Positions 18,820 through 29,500 of a stretch of 64,000 nucleotides of DNA are shown here, piece by piece. Origin of the DNA: Bacteroidales bacterium (GTDB lineage Bacteria; Bacteroidota; Bacteroidia; Bacteroidales; UBA932). Where the stretch lies: NCBI GenBank assembly GCA_015060245.1, contig SUYU01000002.1, forward strand, positions 62,001 through 126,000. Direction: 5' to 3'. Made by a program: the position numbers and the translations under genes. The notes beneath the pieces are model-generated. The model did no database searches. It was not told where the DNA came from and saw only the letters and a list, made by a program, of their open reading frames with translations. Position 1 is the stretch's first letter; each line of letters begins with the position of its first letter.

Positions 18820-20487
18820 ATGAAAAGAGCAACTATATTTATAATGGTATCAACACTCCTGCTTGCAGCATGTTCCAAAGATTTTCTTGACAAAGGCTCG
18901 CAGGTGATATTTGACGATACCAATTTCTGGACCAGTGAGAATAATGTAAAATCTTACTGTTGGGAGTTCTATAATCTCTTCAAGGGTTATGGAACAGGAA
19001 CAAACGGTGATTTTTACTTCACCACATTCAGCGATGACCAGGCAGCAACCGGAATGAATACATTTCCGTCAACAGCGCCGGCTTCTGACGGCAACTGGGA
19101 CTACACCTATATAAGGAAGGCCAATCTGTTGCTTATCAGGGCACCTCAGGTTCCAATGAGCCAGGAGGCCATAAACCATTATCTTGGCGTGGCCAGGTTC
19201 TTCAGAGCCTATGAGTATGCCGATCTTGTAAGGCATTTTGGAGATGTTCCGTATATCAGCAAATATCTCGACCAGAGTGAGACAGGACTCATCTATACCG
19301 GACGTACACCAAGGAACCAGGTTGTTGACAGCCTGATTGCCGATTTGCAGTTCGCTGCCCGATATGTGCGCACAGCGGAGCGCAGCAAGGCTCTTGGCGA
19401 AGTAAATCTACTCTCAAAGGAGGCTGTATGGGCCTATTTGAGCAGGGTGGCACTCTATGAGGGAACCTATGCAAAATATGTCTCAGCAGATGCTGCAAGG
19501 GCTGAGACGTTGCTGCGCATAGCAAAGGCGGCAGCCGGCAATCTTGTTGCCAATGCAGCGCTGCCTTACAAACTTACACCTGTGTACCATGAACTCTACG
19601 GTTCCCTTGATCTCTCAAAGAACGATGAGGTGATATTGTACAAGACATATCTGTCGGGAATAATGACTCACTCTGTTGTGGGGTATACAAACAGCAGTAC
19701 AATGATGAGCGGGCTTACAAAAGATGCTGTAGACTCCTATTTGTGTTCCGACGGTTTGCCAATTTCGCTCTCTCCGCTATATGAAGGCGATATGGATATA
19801 AAAAGCACATTGTCCAACAGGGATCTGCGGCTTGCGCAGTCGGTAGATGACGTTCTTGCCTATATTGGAACACCAAACGAAAAAGGATTCACATCAAGTA
19901 CCGGATACAAAATCACCAAGTTTGACAACAATACTCTCTCTGCATCCGAGATGCTTGCTCCAAATAACCCTACGGATGCACCCATATTTTGGTTGGCTGA
20001 GGTCTATTTGAACTACGCTGAAGCGGCGGCTGAACTGGGCGAAATTACCCAAACGGATATTGACAATACAATAAATCTTTTGCGCATCAGGGCAGGAGTT
20101 GCCACATTGTCACTTGCCTCAGTCCCTGATGATCCGGTGCGGGACAGTGATGTCTCTCCGCTTTTGTGGGAGATAAGGCGAGAGCGCAGATGCGAACTGA
20201 TGATGGATGGTTTCAGACAATGGGATATAAGAAGATGGGGCAAACTTGAATATCTTGACCCTCTTGTAAAGCCCGCCATCTTTATGGGTGCCAGGGTGCC
20301 TCTTCCAGAATCTGAGGAGAGTGGCGATACTCCGGCAGTCAATGCCGATGGATATATATTGCCGTATGGACCCGGGGTGACAAGGGAGGTGGCAATACCA
20401 AAAAACTACCTTGACCCGATTCCTACCGGAGAGAGAACGCTCTATCTTCTCAAAGGTATAGAGTTTCCACAAAACCCGGGATGGTAG
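18820..20487 (+). CDS. SusD/RagB-family surface lipoprotein (pair 1)
   Basis: This is a substrate-binding lipoprotein that caps the SusC1 transporter at the cell surface. The 555-residue product has a lipoprotein signal ending LLLAACSKDF (lipobox Cys near residue 18) and SusD-type helical (TPR-like) segments: YLGVARFFRAYEYADLVRHFGDVPYI and the C-terminal EIRRERRCELMMDGFRQWDIRRWGKL, typical of the RagB/SusD C-terminal domain. It starts 28 bp after susC1 and ends before a strong terminator, closing a two-gene operon. Confidence 0.93.
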   Translation: MKRATIFIMVSTLLLAACSKDFLDKGSQVIFDDTNFWTSENNVKSYCWEFYNLFKGYGTGTNGDFYFTTFSDDQAATGMNTFPSTAPASDGNWDYTYIRKANLLLIRAPQVPMSQEAINHYLGVARFFRAYEYADLVRHFGDVPYISKYLDQSETGLIYTGRTPRNQVVDSLIADLQFAARYVRTAERSKALGEVNLLSKEAVWAYLSRVALYEGTYAKYVSADAARAETLLRIAKAAAGNLVANAALPYKLTPVYHELYGSLDLSKNDEVILYKTYLSGIMTHSVVGYTNSSTMMSGLTKDAVDSYLCSDGLPISLSPLYEGDMDIKSTLSNRDLRLAQSVDDVLAYIGTPNEKGFTSSTGYKITKFDNNTLSASEMLAPNNPTDAPIFWLAEVYLNYAEAAAELGEITQTDIDNTINLLRIRAGVATLSLASVPDDPVRDSDVSPLLWEIRRERRCELMMDGFRQWDIRRWGKLEYLDPLVKPAIFMGARVPLPESEESGDTPAVNADGYILPYGPGVTREVAIPKNYLDPIPTGERTLYLLKGIEFPQNPGW

Positions 20488-20507
20488 GTGATTTATATGA
20501 AAAATTC

Positions 20508-20545
20508 AAATAAGGGCAGAGAGTTAGTCTCTCTGTCCTTATTTT
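20508..20545 (+). terminator. Terminator of SusCD operon 1
   Basis: A 16-bp stem (AAATAAGGGCAGAGAG with CTCTCTGTCCTTATTT, one G-T pair) with a 4-nt loop and T-rich 3' arm lies 20 bp after the susD1 stop. Confidence 0.8.
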
Positions 20546-20628
20546 GTGAGATGCTGCAAAGTGTATCTGATTTTAATACAGGTACTGGTTTTTTATTAAA
20601 AAAAAGCACGTTTTAAAATTAAATTTTT

Positions 20629-20842
20629 ACTTTTGTGGGCTAAAGTGGGGTTGGTCCCGATGGGCTGATTCGCGCTTTTAGAGCCGAAATAAGGCAATTA
20701 AATTGAATTTGAATGTTTTAACGGACATTTTTTTAGACAATGGCAGGCAGGTTCGGGGTATGCCCGAATTTGTCTTTTGTCGCACCAACATGCTAAACCT
20801 ATTTATTTTATTAACTATTATTATTAACCTAAAATTTAGTTT
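20629..20842 (+). promoter_or_regulatory. susC2 promoter element and long leader
   Basis: TACTTTTG (20629-20636) fits the Bacteroidota -7 element; the -33 box is poor. About 200 nt of leader follows. It contains AACGGACATTTTTTTA (20720-20735), matching the susC3 leader with one mismatch, then a TTCGGG/CCCGAA hairpin (20752-20768). The last 25 nt before the ATG are nearly identical to the susC3 leader. A short ORF possible inside the leader (20703-20888) overlaps the real start and is not supported. Confidence 0.5.
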
Positions 20843-23800
20843 ATGTTCATTCAAAAAATTTCAAGTCGATCTTTACGATTTGTATTGATGACAGTTGCTT
20901 CTATGATCCTATCTGTAGGAGCAATTTGGGCACAGAATGTAAAAGTAAGCGGTACGGTTACAGACAAGACCGGCGAGCCGCTTATCGGTGTTTATGTATT
21001 GGTTCAGGGAACTACTACAGGAACATCAACCGATTTTGACGGTAAATACGTTCTAGAGGCTCCAGCAAACGGAAACTTGGTATTCTCATTGATGGGAATG
21101 GCCGAGACTGTGGTTGCAGTAAACAACCGTTCAGTTGTTGATGTAGTTATGGAAGAGGATGCCGTTCTTTTGGACGACGTTGTTGTAACTGCATTGGGTG
21201 TTAAAAAAGAGAGAAAAGCCCTTGGTTACTCAGTGACTGAGATGAAGGCTTCTGAGTTGTTGAAAAACAAACAGACCAACGTTGTAAACTCATTGGCAGG
21301 TAAAATTGCCGGTGTGAACATTACTCAAGGTTCTGGTTCTGCAGGTGCTGGTTCACAGATCGTTATCCGTGGTGGTAACTCTGCATCAGAGAGCAGTTCA
21401 AACCAGCCTTTGTTCGTTGTTGACGGTATCGTTTATGATAACTCTACTATCAACGGCGGTAACTCAGGTACTGACGGTGTGACAAAATCTGCTACTACTT
21501 TCTCAAACCGTGTAATGGATATCAACCCTGAGGACGTTGAGAGCATGTCTGTATTGAAAGGTGCTGCTGCTGCTGCCCTTTACGGTTCACGTGCTGCTGA
21601 CGGTGTTGTGTTGATCACAACTAAAAAAGGTGCTGAGGGCGCTGTAAAAGTTAACGTATCATCTAAATATACTTACGCTTATGCATCTGCTGTTCCAGAG
21701 GTTCAGGGTGTTTATGGTGCAGGTACTTACAATGAGGCTGGTACATTGCTAACTGAGAACGTAACCCAATCTTGGGGTGAGAGAATCTCAGGTCCTGTTT
21801 ACGACAACATCGCTGATTTCTTCCAGGGTGCTTCTACATGGGACAACAGTTTCAGCGTATCAGGCGGTCACAAAAACGGTAACTTCTATTTGTCAGCATC
21901 ACGTTATGACCAAGACGGTGTTATCCCTGGTACTGGTTATGACAAGACTACTTTCCGTTTCAACGGCGAGCAGAAATACGGCAAATTCACTGTAGGTGCA
22001 AACGTTTCTTACTCTGTTGCAAACACTGACAAGACCCTTACTTCATCAGGTCTTTACTCAGGTGGTGGTAACGGTACAATGACTGCTCTTTACGGTTGGT
22101 CAAGAGACAACAACATGTCAAACTGGATCACCAATGAGGGTGAGAAAGTTCAATTGTTCCCTAACATCGCTCCAGATGCTCAGGTTGAGAACCCTTACTG
22201 GATCATCAACAAGAACAAGATGACTGACAAGAACGAGCGTATTACAGGTGCTGTAAACCTTGGCTTTGAGTTCACTGACTGGTTGAACTTGACTGCAAAA
22301 ATCGGTCTTGACTCATACAACAATGACGCTTATACTTACATTGCTCCAGGTGGTAACGTAAACGAGATGTATCAGAACGGTCGTTTGAGTAAAACTAAAG
22401 TAAAATACAACTACTTGAACACTACCGTTATGTTGAACTTCCACAAAACTTGGGGTGATTTTGACGTTGCTGCTCTTGTAGGTCACGCTTCAGAGGCTAC
22501 TGACCGTTTCTCTAACGCTATGTGGGGTTGGAATTTCACTGTTCCAGGTACAATTTCATTCACAAATATTCTTGACGAGAACAAAAAATTCAGCGATGGC
22601 ACAAGCCAAAAACGTCTAGTAGGTGTTTTCGGTGAGGTTAGAGCATCTTGGAAAAACATGATCTATTTGACAGTAACCGGACGTAATGACTGGTCATCAA
22701 CTCTTCCTACAGAGAACAGATCATACTTCTACCCATCAGTATCTGGTTCATTCGTATTTACAGAGATTCTTCCTAAGAACGATGTTTTGACATTCGGTAA
22801 GATCCGTGGTTCATGGGCTGAGGTAGGTAAAGATGCTTCTCCATACTCAACCAACACTTATATGTGGGGTTCTGCATCAGTACTTCCTGGTTTCACAGGT
22901 ATCGGTAATGAGTGGTCAGCAGGTCACAGATTCTTGAAACCTGAGCGTCAAAGAGCATGGGAAGTAGGTGCTGAGTTGAAATTCTTCAACGGCCGTTTGG
23001 GCTTGGATTACACTTACTACAAATCTGAGACTCGTGACCAAATCGTTGCTCCTCGTTTGACTCAATCAACAGGTTATATCTTCTTCGCTATGAACTCAGG
23101 TTCAGTTAAGAATGAGGGTATGGAGTTGATGATTACAGGTACTCCTGTTGAGAAGAAGAACTTCACTTGGGAGGTTACTTTGAATATGGCGGGTAACCGT
23201 GGTACTCTTGGTGATTTCGTAGACGGTATCTCTTATTTCTACGTAACTGACGCTCAGATTGGTGGTGTTAAAGCCGCTTCAATTCCTAACGGTGGTTACT
23301 TCCTTGGTCTAACTGGTAGCGAGTGGCAGAAAGATGAGGAGACAGGCAAATTCTTGGTTGACCCTTCTAAAGGCCAGTACAAACCTACTTCAAGCGACGG
23401 TAACATTGTTGGTAACCGTGAGCCTAAATTCACTGGTGGTTTGACTAACAGTTTCCGTATCAAAGATCTTACATTCTCATTCCTATTGGATTTCCGCGTA
23501 GGTGGCGATGTATACAACGGTACACAATACTATTTGACTCAGAGAGGTCAGTCAATGCAGACTTTGAATCGTGATGCTGTAACAGTAAGCGGTATCAATG
23601 CTGATACAGGCGAGCCATTTGAGCAGACTTATAGAAGAGGTGAGACTTATGTTATCGGTGGTGTAAACAAATCAGGTGAGTACATGATTCAGGAGTACTG
23701 GAGCAACTACGGCAAACATGCCGACAACTTCTTGACTGAGGTTAACTGGTTGAAACTACGTGCATTGAACGTGTCATATGATTTCTCTAACCTAATTAAA

Positions 23801-23995
23801 GGACAAAACTTCCTTAAAGGTTTGTCGGCTTCATTCTCAGCAAACAACCTATTCACTTGGACTAACTACGAGGGTGGTATGGATCCAGAGGTTGCTGCTG
23901 TAGGTGCAACTGGTGGTTCAGGTTCAGTTGGCATTGACTATTGCGGTGTTCCTGTTCAGAGATCATTCGGTTTTGGTCTAAACTTAACATTCTAA
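20843..23995 (+). CDS. SusC/RagA-family TonB-linked outer membrane protein (pair 2)
   Basis: TonB-dependent outer-membrane importer of 1050 residues. The order is: signal peptide ending VGAIWAQ (about residue 31), CarboxypepD_reg-like domain (VSGTVTDKTGEPLIGVYVLV), TonB-box region (LDDVVVTALGVKKERKALGY), plug (INPEDVESMSVLKGAAAAALYGSRAADGVVLITTKKG), and a long barrel ending in GFGLNLTF. Codon use is strongly biased to GGT, GCT, CGT, AAC and GAC, resembling rpsB/tsf, which suggests very high expression. The first 101 nt are almost identical to susC3. The substrate is unknown; the lack of neighbouring glycosidases makes peptide uptake (as known for RagA) a fair alternative. Confidence 0.95.
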   Translation: MFIQKISSRSLRFVLMTVASMILSVGAIWAQNVKVSGTVTDKTGEPLIGVYVLVQGTTTGTSTDFDGKYVLEAPANGNLVFSLMGMAETVVAVNNRSVVDVVMEEDAVLLDDVVVTALGVKKERKALGYSVTEMKASELLKNKQTNVVNSLAGKIAGVNITQGSGSAGAGSQIVIRGGNSASESSSNQPLFVVDGIVYDNSTINGGNSGTDGVTKSATTFSNRVMDINPEDVESMSVLKGAAAAALYGSRAADGVVLITTKKGAEGAVKVNVSSKYTYAYASAVPEVQGVYGAGTYNEAGTLLTENVTQSWGERISGPVYDNIADFFQGASTWDNSFSVSGGHKNGNFYLSASRYDQDGVIPGTGYDKTTFRFNGEQKYGKFTVGANVSYSVANTDKTLTSSGLYSGGGNGTMTALYGWSRDNNMSNWITNEGEKVQLFPNIAPDAQVENPYWIINKNKMTDKNERITGAVNLGFEFTDWLNLTAKIGLDSYNNDAYTYIAPGGNVNEMYQNGRLSKTKVKYNYLNTTVMLNFHKTWGDFDVAALVGHASEATDRFSNAMWGWNFTVPGTISFTNILDENKKFSDGTSQKRLVGVFGEVRASWKNMIYLTVTGRNDWSSTLPTENRSYFYPSVSGSFVFTEILPKNDVLTFGKIRGSWAEVGKDASPYSTNTYMWGSASVLPGFTGIGNEWSAGHRFLKPERQRAWEVGAELKFFNGRLGLDYTYYKSETRDQIVAPRLTQSTGYIFFAMNSGSVKNEGMELMITGTPVEKKNFTWEVTLNMAGNRGTLGDFVDGISYFYVTDAQIGGVKAASIPNGGYFLGLTGSEWQKDEETGKFLVDPSKGQYKPTSSDGNIVGNREPKFTGGLTNSFRIKDLTFSFLLDFRVGGDVYNGTQYYLTQRGQSMQTLNRDAVTVSGINADTGEPFEQTYRRGETYVIGGVNKSGEYMIQEYWSNYGKHADNFLTEVNWLKLRALNVSYDFSNLIKGQNFLKGLSASFSANNLFTWTNYEGGMDPEVAAVGATGGSGSVGIDYCGVPVQRSFGFGLNLTF

Positions 23996-24015
23996 AAATT
24001 TAAAAGATTACAGAA

Positions 24016-26064
24016 ATGAAAAAATTACTATATTCAATTTTATCACTAATCTTGATTTTTGGAGCAACCTCTTGTGAGAATTGGTTGGATGTAAATACAA
24101 ATCCAGATAAACCAAACAATGAGAGTGCTTCAGTTGAGATCAGATTACCGTGGATACAGCACTACTATATGTATGCTTATGGTTCTGCAAGTGTTAGAAC
24201 AACTGCTGCTGCCCAGATTCTTACCAACGTTGCCCATGGCAACCACATTTCAAGAATGGCAACATGGGATCCATGGCAGGATATGAACATCACTCCTTAC
24301 CAGCAATGGTTTGTAGGTGCAGCAAACAATATTCCTGATATTCTTAAGAAAGCACAGGAGACTGGTGCATACCACTATGAGGCTGCAGGTCTTGTTCTAA
24401 AATCTATGGGTTACATTATGATGGCCGATTTGTTTGGTGAGATCCCTTACATAAACGCAATTGGTCCTGATTTCTCTCCATCATTTGATACTGGTGATGT
24501 TGTTTATGATGGCTGTATGGCTGACATTGACAGAGCAATTGAGTTGTTCTCTCAACCTCAGGAGCCAGGTGCTACTCCTCTTTCAGCAGGTGATACTTGG
24601 AATGGCGGTGACGTCAACAAATGGATCAAACTTTGCTGGGGTCTAAAGGCTCGTTGGATGGGTACCCTATCAAAAACTGACAAATATGACATGGAGGCTA
24701 TTTTGGCTGCTATCAGCAAGGCTCCTCAGTCTAATGCAGACAATATAAAAGTAACTCACTACAATGTTGAGACTTCTTCAGATGCTCCTATCAACGGTGA
24801 CGCATTTGGTCCTAACACCATTTACAACACTGCTGCTTGGGGTACTGGCCAAAGACTTAACAAATGGTATATCGATATCCTTACTAACCTTAACGGTTCA
24901 GGTGTAGAGGATCCACGTGCTGACAAACTTATCCCTTCTGCTATGTGCAACGTAGTATTGAGCGATGACGGTGCTTCAATCAAGACTTACGAGTGGAGAA
25001 GAGATGCAGGTGTGAATGTACAAGGTTTGGATGAGGGATGGACTGTAAACAGATATGCAGGTGCATCTATCCAGGCTACTTATATGCCGGCTACTGAGGA
25101 TGTTAAGAAGACTTATAGCCACAGCGACATTCTTAAATATTACACTTCAGTTGACGCTTTTGTGAACAATGTTAAGAAATTGTACAATGAGGCAACTGCT
25201 ACAGTTAATGTTACTGCTACTGACGTAGAGATTACATACCACCCAGGTGCATTGTATTCTAACTCAGATAACGTTACTTGTGTTGAGGATGTTAAGTATG
25301 TTAACTATAGAGCAGATGCTGTATACCAGACATACGGTCTTTCTAAAACAGATATGAACTGCTATATCTCTGGAAACCCTACATTGACAAGAAACTTGGG
25401 CTTTGTTCAGGGTACAGGTGCTTTCTACACAAGACCAGATTCAGATGCTGATATCTTGACTTATTCAGAGATGTGCTTCTTGAAAGCAGAGATCTTGTTC
25501 AGAAAAGGTGATAAAGGTGGTGCTTACACTGCTTACATCGAGGGTATCAAATCACACTTTGCTCGCATGAACGAGAAACTTAATACATGGCAGGGTAGCG
25601 GTGCATGCACAACTGCAAGAGGCTTTGACGTAACATTCGCATACGGTCCAATGGCTCAGTCTGAGATTGACGCTTACATGGCAAGTGCTGCTGTTAAACA
25701 ATCTGCTGCTGACCTTACTATGTCAGACATCATGACTCAGAAACTTATTGCATTGGGTTTCAACTACCAGACTTGGAATGACGTTCGTAGATTCAACTAC
25801 AACGCCGGCAACATCGCTGACTTTGGCGTAGTTTACAACTACAAGGAGCCTATGTACAGAATGAAGGCTGAGTCTGAGTTTGATTCAAATCCTCAATCTG
25901 ACAGATACTATGTCAGAAGAATGATGCAGTGTTATCTTGAGACAGACTACAACACAGTTGAGACTGACAAGACCCTTAAAGAACTATACGGCCAGTATGG
26001 TATCGAGGGTGGTTTGGATCCTAAAGTATACTCTATCCCTGTATGGTGGGACTGGACTAAATAA
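24016..26064 (+). CDS. SusD-like lipoprotein, SusD-like_2 type (pair 2)
   Basis: Surface-exposed binding lipoprotein partner of SusC2. The 682-residue product has a lipoprotein signal (FGATSCENWLDVNTNPDKPN, lipobox Cys near residue 20). The NWLDVNTNPDKP motif and the C-terminal region (MTQKLIALGFNYQTWNDVRRFNY) are typical of the nutrient-binding outer-membrane lipoprotein branch often labelled SusD-like_2. At 682 residues it is longer than most (about 500-550). It starts 20 bp after susC2 and shares its high-expression codon bias. Confidence 0.92.
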   Translation: MKKLLYSILSLILIFGATSCENWLDVNTNPDKPNNESASVEIRLPWIQHYYMYAYGSASVRTTAAAQILTNVAHGNHISRMATWDPWQDMNITPYQQWFVGAANNIPDILKKAQETGAYHYEAAGLVLKSMGYIMMADLFGEIPYINAIGPDFSPSFDTGDVVYDGCMADIDRAIELFSQPQEPGATPLSAGDTWNGGDVNKWIKLCWGLKARWMGTLSKTDKYDMEAILAAISKAPQSNADNIKVTHYNVETSSDAPINGDAFGPNTIYNTAAWGTGQRLNKWYIDILTNLNGSGVEDPRADKLIPSAMCNVVLSDDGASIKTYEWRRDAGVNVQGLDEGWTVNRYAGASIQATYMPATEDVKKTYSHSDILKYYTSVDAFVNNVKKLYNEATATVNVTATDVEITYHPGALYSNSDNVTCVEDVKYVNYRADAVYQTYGLSKTDMNCYISGNPTLTRNLGFVQGTGAFYTRPDSDADILTYSEMCFLKAEILFRKGDKGGAYTAYIEGIKSHFARMNEKLNTWQGSGACTTARGFDVTFAYGPMAQSEIDAYMASAAVKQSAADLTMSDIMTQKLIALGFNYQTWNDVRRFNYNAGNIADFGVVYNYKEPMYRMKAESEFDSNPQSDRYYVRRMMQCYLETDYNTVETDKTLKELYGQYGIEGGLDPKVYSIPVWWDWTK

Positions 26065-26109
26065 GGATTTGAACTTATTTGAGACAACACTATAAAAGGT
26101 GTTTACCGG

Positions 26110-26145
26110 GTGTGGGGCAGAGAAATCTGCTCCACACTTTTTTTT
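26110..26145 (+). terminator. Terminator of SusCD operon 2
   Basis: A 12-bp stem (GTGTGGGGCAGA/TCTGCTCCACAC, one G-T pair, 4-nt loop) followed by eight Ts lies 45 bp after the susD2 stop. Confidence 0.88.
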
Positions 26146-26338
26146 GTTTCAGAATACTTTTCCTGCTGATTTTTCCTTCGGAAATGCAAGTTTGTTCAGT
26201 TTTTTTCTATATATATCAAACTTGACGAAAAATTAGTTTTCTTGCATTTACTGCATTTTAGAGTAAATTATCAGATGCAGGACCTTTGATTGTTCTCTCA
26301 TATTGCTGATGGTGATGTACAAATAGGTACAAGTTTTT

Positions 26339-26517
26339 TTAGTTTTATTAAGAAATATTTCTATCTTTGTCTACAATATGTATACATGTGCAGTAATGTG
26401 AGCATATTTACCTATGTTAAACGGACGTTTTTTTAACACCATTAACTCATTGAAGCATGAAGAACAAAACTTAAACTCACATATTTATTAACCTATTATT
26501 AACCTAAAATTTAATTT
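26339..26517 (+). promoter_or_regulatory. susC3 promoter and leader
   Basis: TTAG (26339-26342) and TATCTTTG (26362-26369) are 19 nt apart, a promoter with one mismatch in the -33 box. The leader of about 140 nt contains AAACGGACGTTT (26419-26430) followed by a T run, and ends with a sequence nearly identical to the susC2 leader (TATTATTAACCTAAAATTTA before the ATG). The 194 bp from 26145 to 26338 show no feature I can name. Confidence 0.6.
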
Positions 26518-29500
26518 ATGTTCATTCAAAAAATTTCAAGTCGATCTTTACGATTTGTATTGATGACAGTTGCTTCTATGATCATATCTGTAGGAGCAAT
26601 TTGGGCACAGAATGTAAATGTTAAGGGTACTATCACAGATTCTAACGGTGAGCCTATCATCGGTGCTGGAATCTTCGTGAAAGGAACAACCAGTGGCGTA
26701 GCCTCTGATATTGATGGTAAGTATTCCATCAATGCTCCTGCGGACGGTGTCCTTAAATTCTCTTGCCTTGGTTACAAAGATTCAGAAATTCCGGTTAACG
26801 GACGTGCAGTTATCAACGTCGTTATGAAGGAAGATTCAGAAATGTTGCAAGAGGCAGTCATTACTGCTGAGTTCGGTATGAAACGTACCGCACGTTCAGT
26901 GGGATCTGCTGTTCAGAGCGTTAAGGCTTCTGATATTTCAGAGTCAGGACGTGAGAGTTTCGTTACTGCGTTGCAAGGTCGTGTTGCCGGTATGACCGTT
27001 ACCTCTACAGGTGGTTCACCAGGTTCATCAACCAACGTTGTATTGAGAAGTATCACTTCAATTTCTGGTAGCAACCAGCCTTTGTACGTTATCGATGGTG
27101 TTCCAATGAACAACTCAACATTTGACCCTTCTCAAGGTTTTGCCGTTGATGATGCAGTAGGAACAGCAAACTTGGACTTCGCATCCCGTGGTAATGATAT
27201 CAACCCTGAGGATATTGAGTCAATGACTATCCTTAAAGGTGCTGCTGCAGCCGCACTTTACGGTTCAGATGCGTCAAACGGTGCTATCGTTATTACAACT
27301 AAAAAAGGTTCTAAAGGTAAAGGTAAAGTTAGTTACTCAAACTCATTTGCATGGGATAAGGCTTACGGTTATCCTGAGATCCAGACCAAATATGCAAACG
27401 GTATGTATGGTGTAACCAACTTCTACAGCCAGAGCCGTTTCGGTGGTCTATACCCAGATGGAACAAAACTTTACAACAATATTGATGCAGTTCTTCAGAC
27501 TGGTTTCTCACAACAGCACAATATTGCAGTAGAGGGTGGTACAGATAAAATTACTGTACGTGGTTCAGGTTCTTACACAGACCAGAAAGGTGTTGTAAAG
27601 ACTACTGACTTTACAAAATTGACCATAGGTTTGAACGGTAGAGCGGAGATCACAAAATGGTTGAACTTTGAGGCTAACTTGAGTTATATGGGTACAACCA
27701 ATACAAAAGCAATGAAAGGTAATGGTGGTCCTCTTCAAAGAGCGGTTCGTTGGCCTTTGACTGACAACATGTTGGATTGGCAAAATCCTGATGGTTCACA
27801 GCGTCAGCCAAACCTTTATACCGATACAGACCTTCTTAACCCTCTATTCGCTTTGTACAAGAACAGAAACTATGATGAGACAGAGCGTATGATGGTAAAC
27901 TTCAGTTTGAATGCTACTCCTACTAAGAATACCTTCATTAGAGCAACAATGGGTTGGGACGTTGGTATCGGTAACTATGAGTCCCATACTCACCCTTGGT
28001 GGGGCAACCCTACTTCTTCTTCATACGGAGTGGGTTCTTTCAACCTATCAAGAAACCAATGGAAAGACCAGTCATTGAACGTATTGGCCGGTTACAACAA
28101 CGAATGGGGCAAGTTCACATTCTCTGCACAGGTTGGTTACCACCAACAGGAGAACGGAACTGATAACCTTTCTACTAACGGTTCTAACTTCCAGGTGATC
28201 GATTTCTATGGTCTTGCAAACTGCGACCCTGCAACTATCACTACAAGAACAAGAACAAGAATGCGTAGAATCCAGGCGTTCTCAGGTCAGGTTGAACTTG
28301 GTTACAACAACATGGCGTTCCTTACTCTAAGAGCAAGAAATGACTGGTCATCAACTCTACCAAAGAACAACAACTCATACTTCTACCCAGCATTGGAGGC
28401 TTCATTTGTTGTTACTGAACTTCCATTCTTGAAACAACAGACTGCAGTTTCATACTTGAAACTTCGTGGTGCTGCTGCACAGGTAGGTAAAGATGCATCT
28501 CCACTATCAATCTACCCTTCACTTGAGGCTACTGAGAACTTGGGTGGTGGTTTCCGTTACGGTTACTATGGCCCTAACGAGAGTTTGAAACCGGAGATGA
28601 CAACATCTTACGAGGTTGGTGCTGAGGCACGTTTCTTGAACGACCGTATCAATGCAGACTTCTCTTATTTCTGGACAACTTGTGAGAACCAGTATGTAAC
28701 TGCATTCCGTCTATCATATGCTACAGGTTTCGTATTGAACAATATGAACGTTGGTACATTCAAGACCAATGGTTGGGATTTGCACTTGGACGGTGATGTA
28801 ATCCGTGCAGCAAGCGGTTTCCGTTGGAATGTTGGTGTTAACCTTTCAGCATCTACATCAGAGGTTACAGAACTTCCAGATGCAGTATCTGAGTACTATA
28901 TTGCTTACACTTGGCTATCAGGTAACCTAAGAAACGGTATCTCTGTAGGTCACCCTGTAACTACAATGACAGGTCGTGGTTGGGAGAGAAACGACAAAGG
29001 TGAGGTACTTATCAACCCTTCTACAGGTCTTCCTATCGTTGATTCAAAATGGAGCATTATGGGCGACAGACAGCCTAAATTGGAGTATGGTGTTACAACC
29101 AACTTGTCATACAAAGGCTTCCGTCTATCAGCATTGCTTTCTGGCCGCGCAGGTGCAACTGTAGTAAATGCTACAAAACGTGACTTGATGGGTACAGGTT
29201 CAAGTTGGGAGTCAGTGACTCTACGCGAGGGTGGTTCAGTTGTATTCAAAGGTGTATTGAAGAATGGTAAAGAGAACTCTTCTAACCCAACAATCAACAA
29301 CATCGCTGTATCATACGATGAGTACGGTACATCAACTATCTACACAGGTGGTGATGAGGACTGGTTGGAGAAGGATGTAAACTATCTAAGAGTTTCTGAG
29401 ATCCGTTTGGCATACAGCGTTCCAAGCAACTGGATCCAGAGAGTAACAAAGAACTTTATCTCAAGTGCAAACATCTGGGTTAAAGGAAATGACTTGTTCA

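Noticed and set aside
20703-20888. 61-codon ORF in the susC2 leader
   Set aside because: It overlaps the start of susC2 in another frame, has no conserved features and lies within what is probably an untranslated leader.
26494-26618. Invertible promoter between susC2 and susC3
   Set aside because: The shared block is in direct, not inverted, orientation and no recombinase gene is present; simple inversion is not supported.
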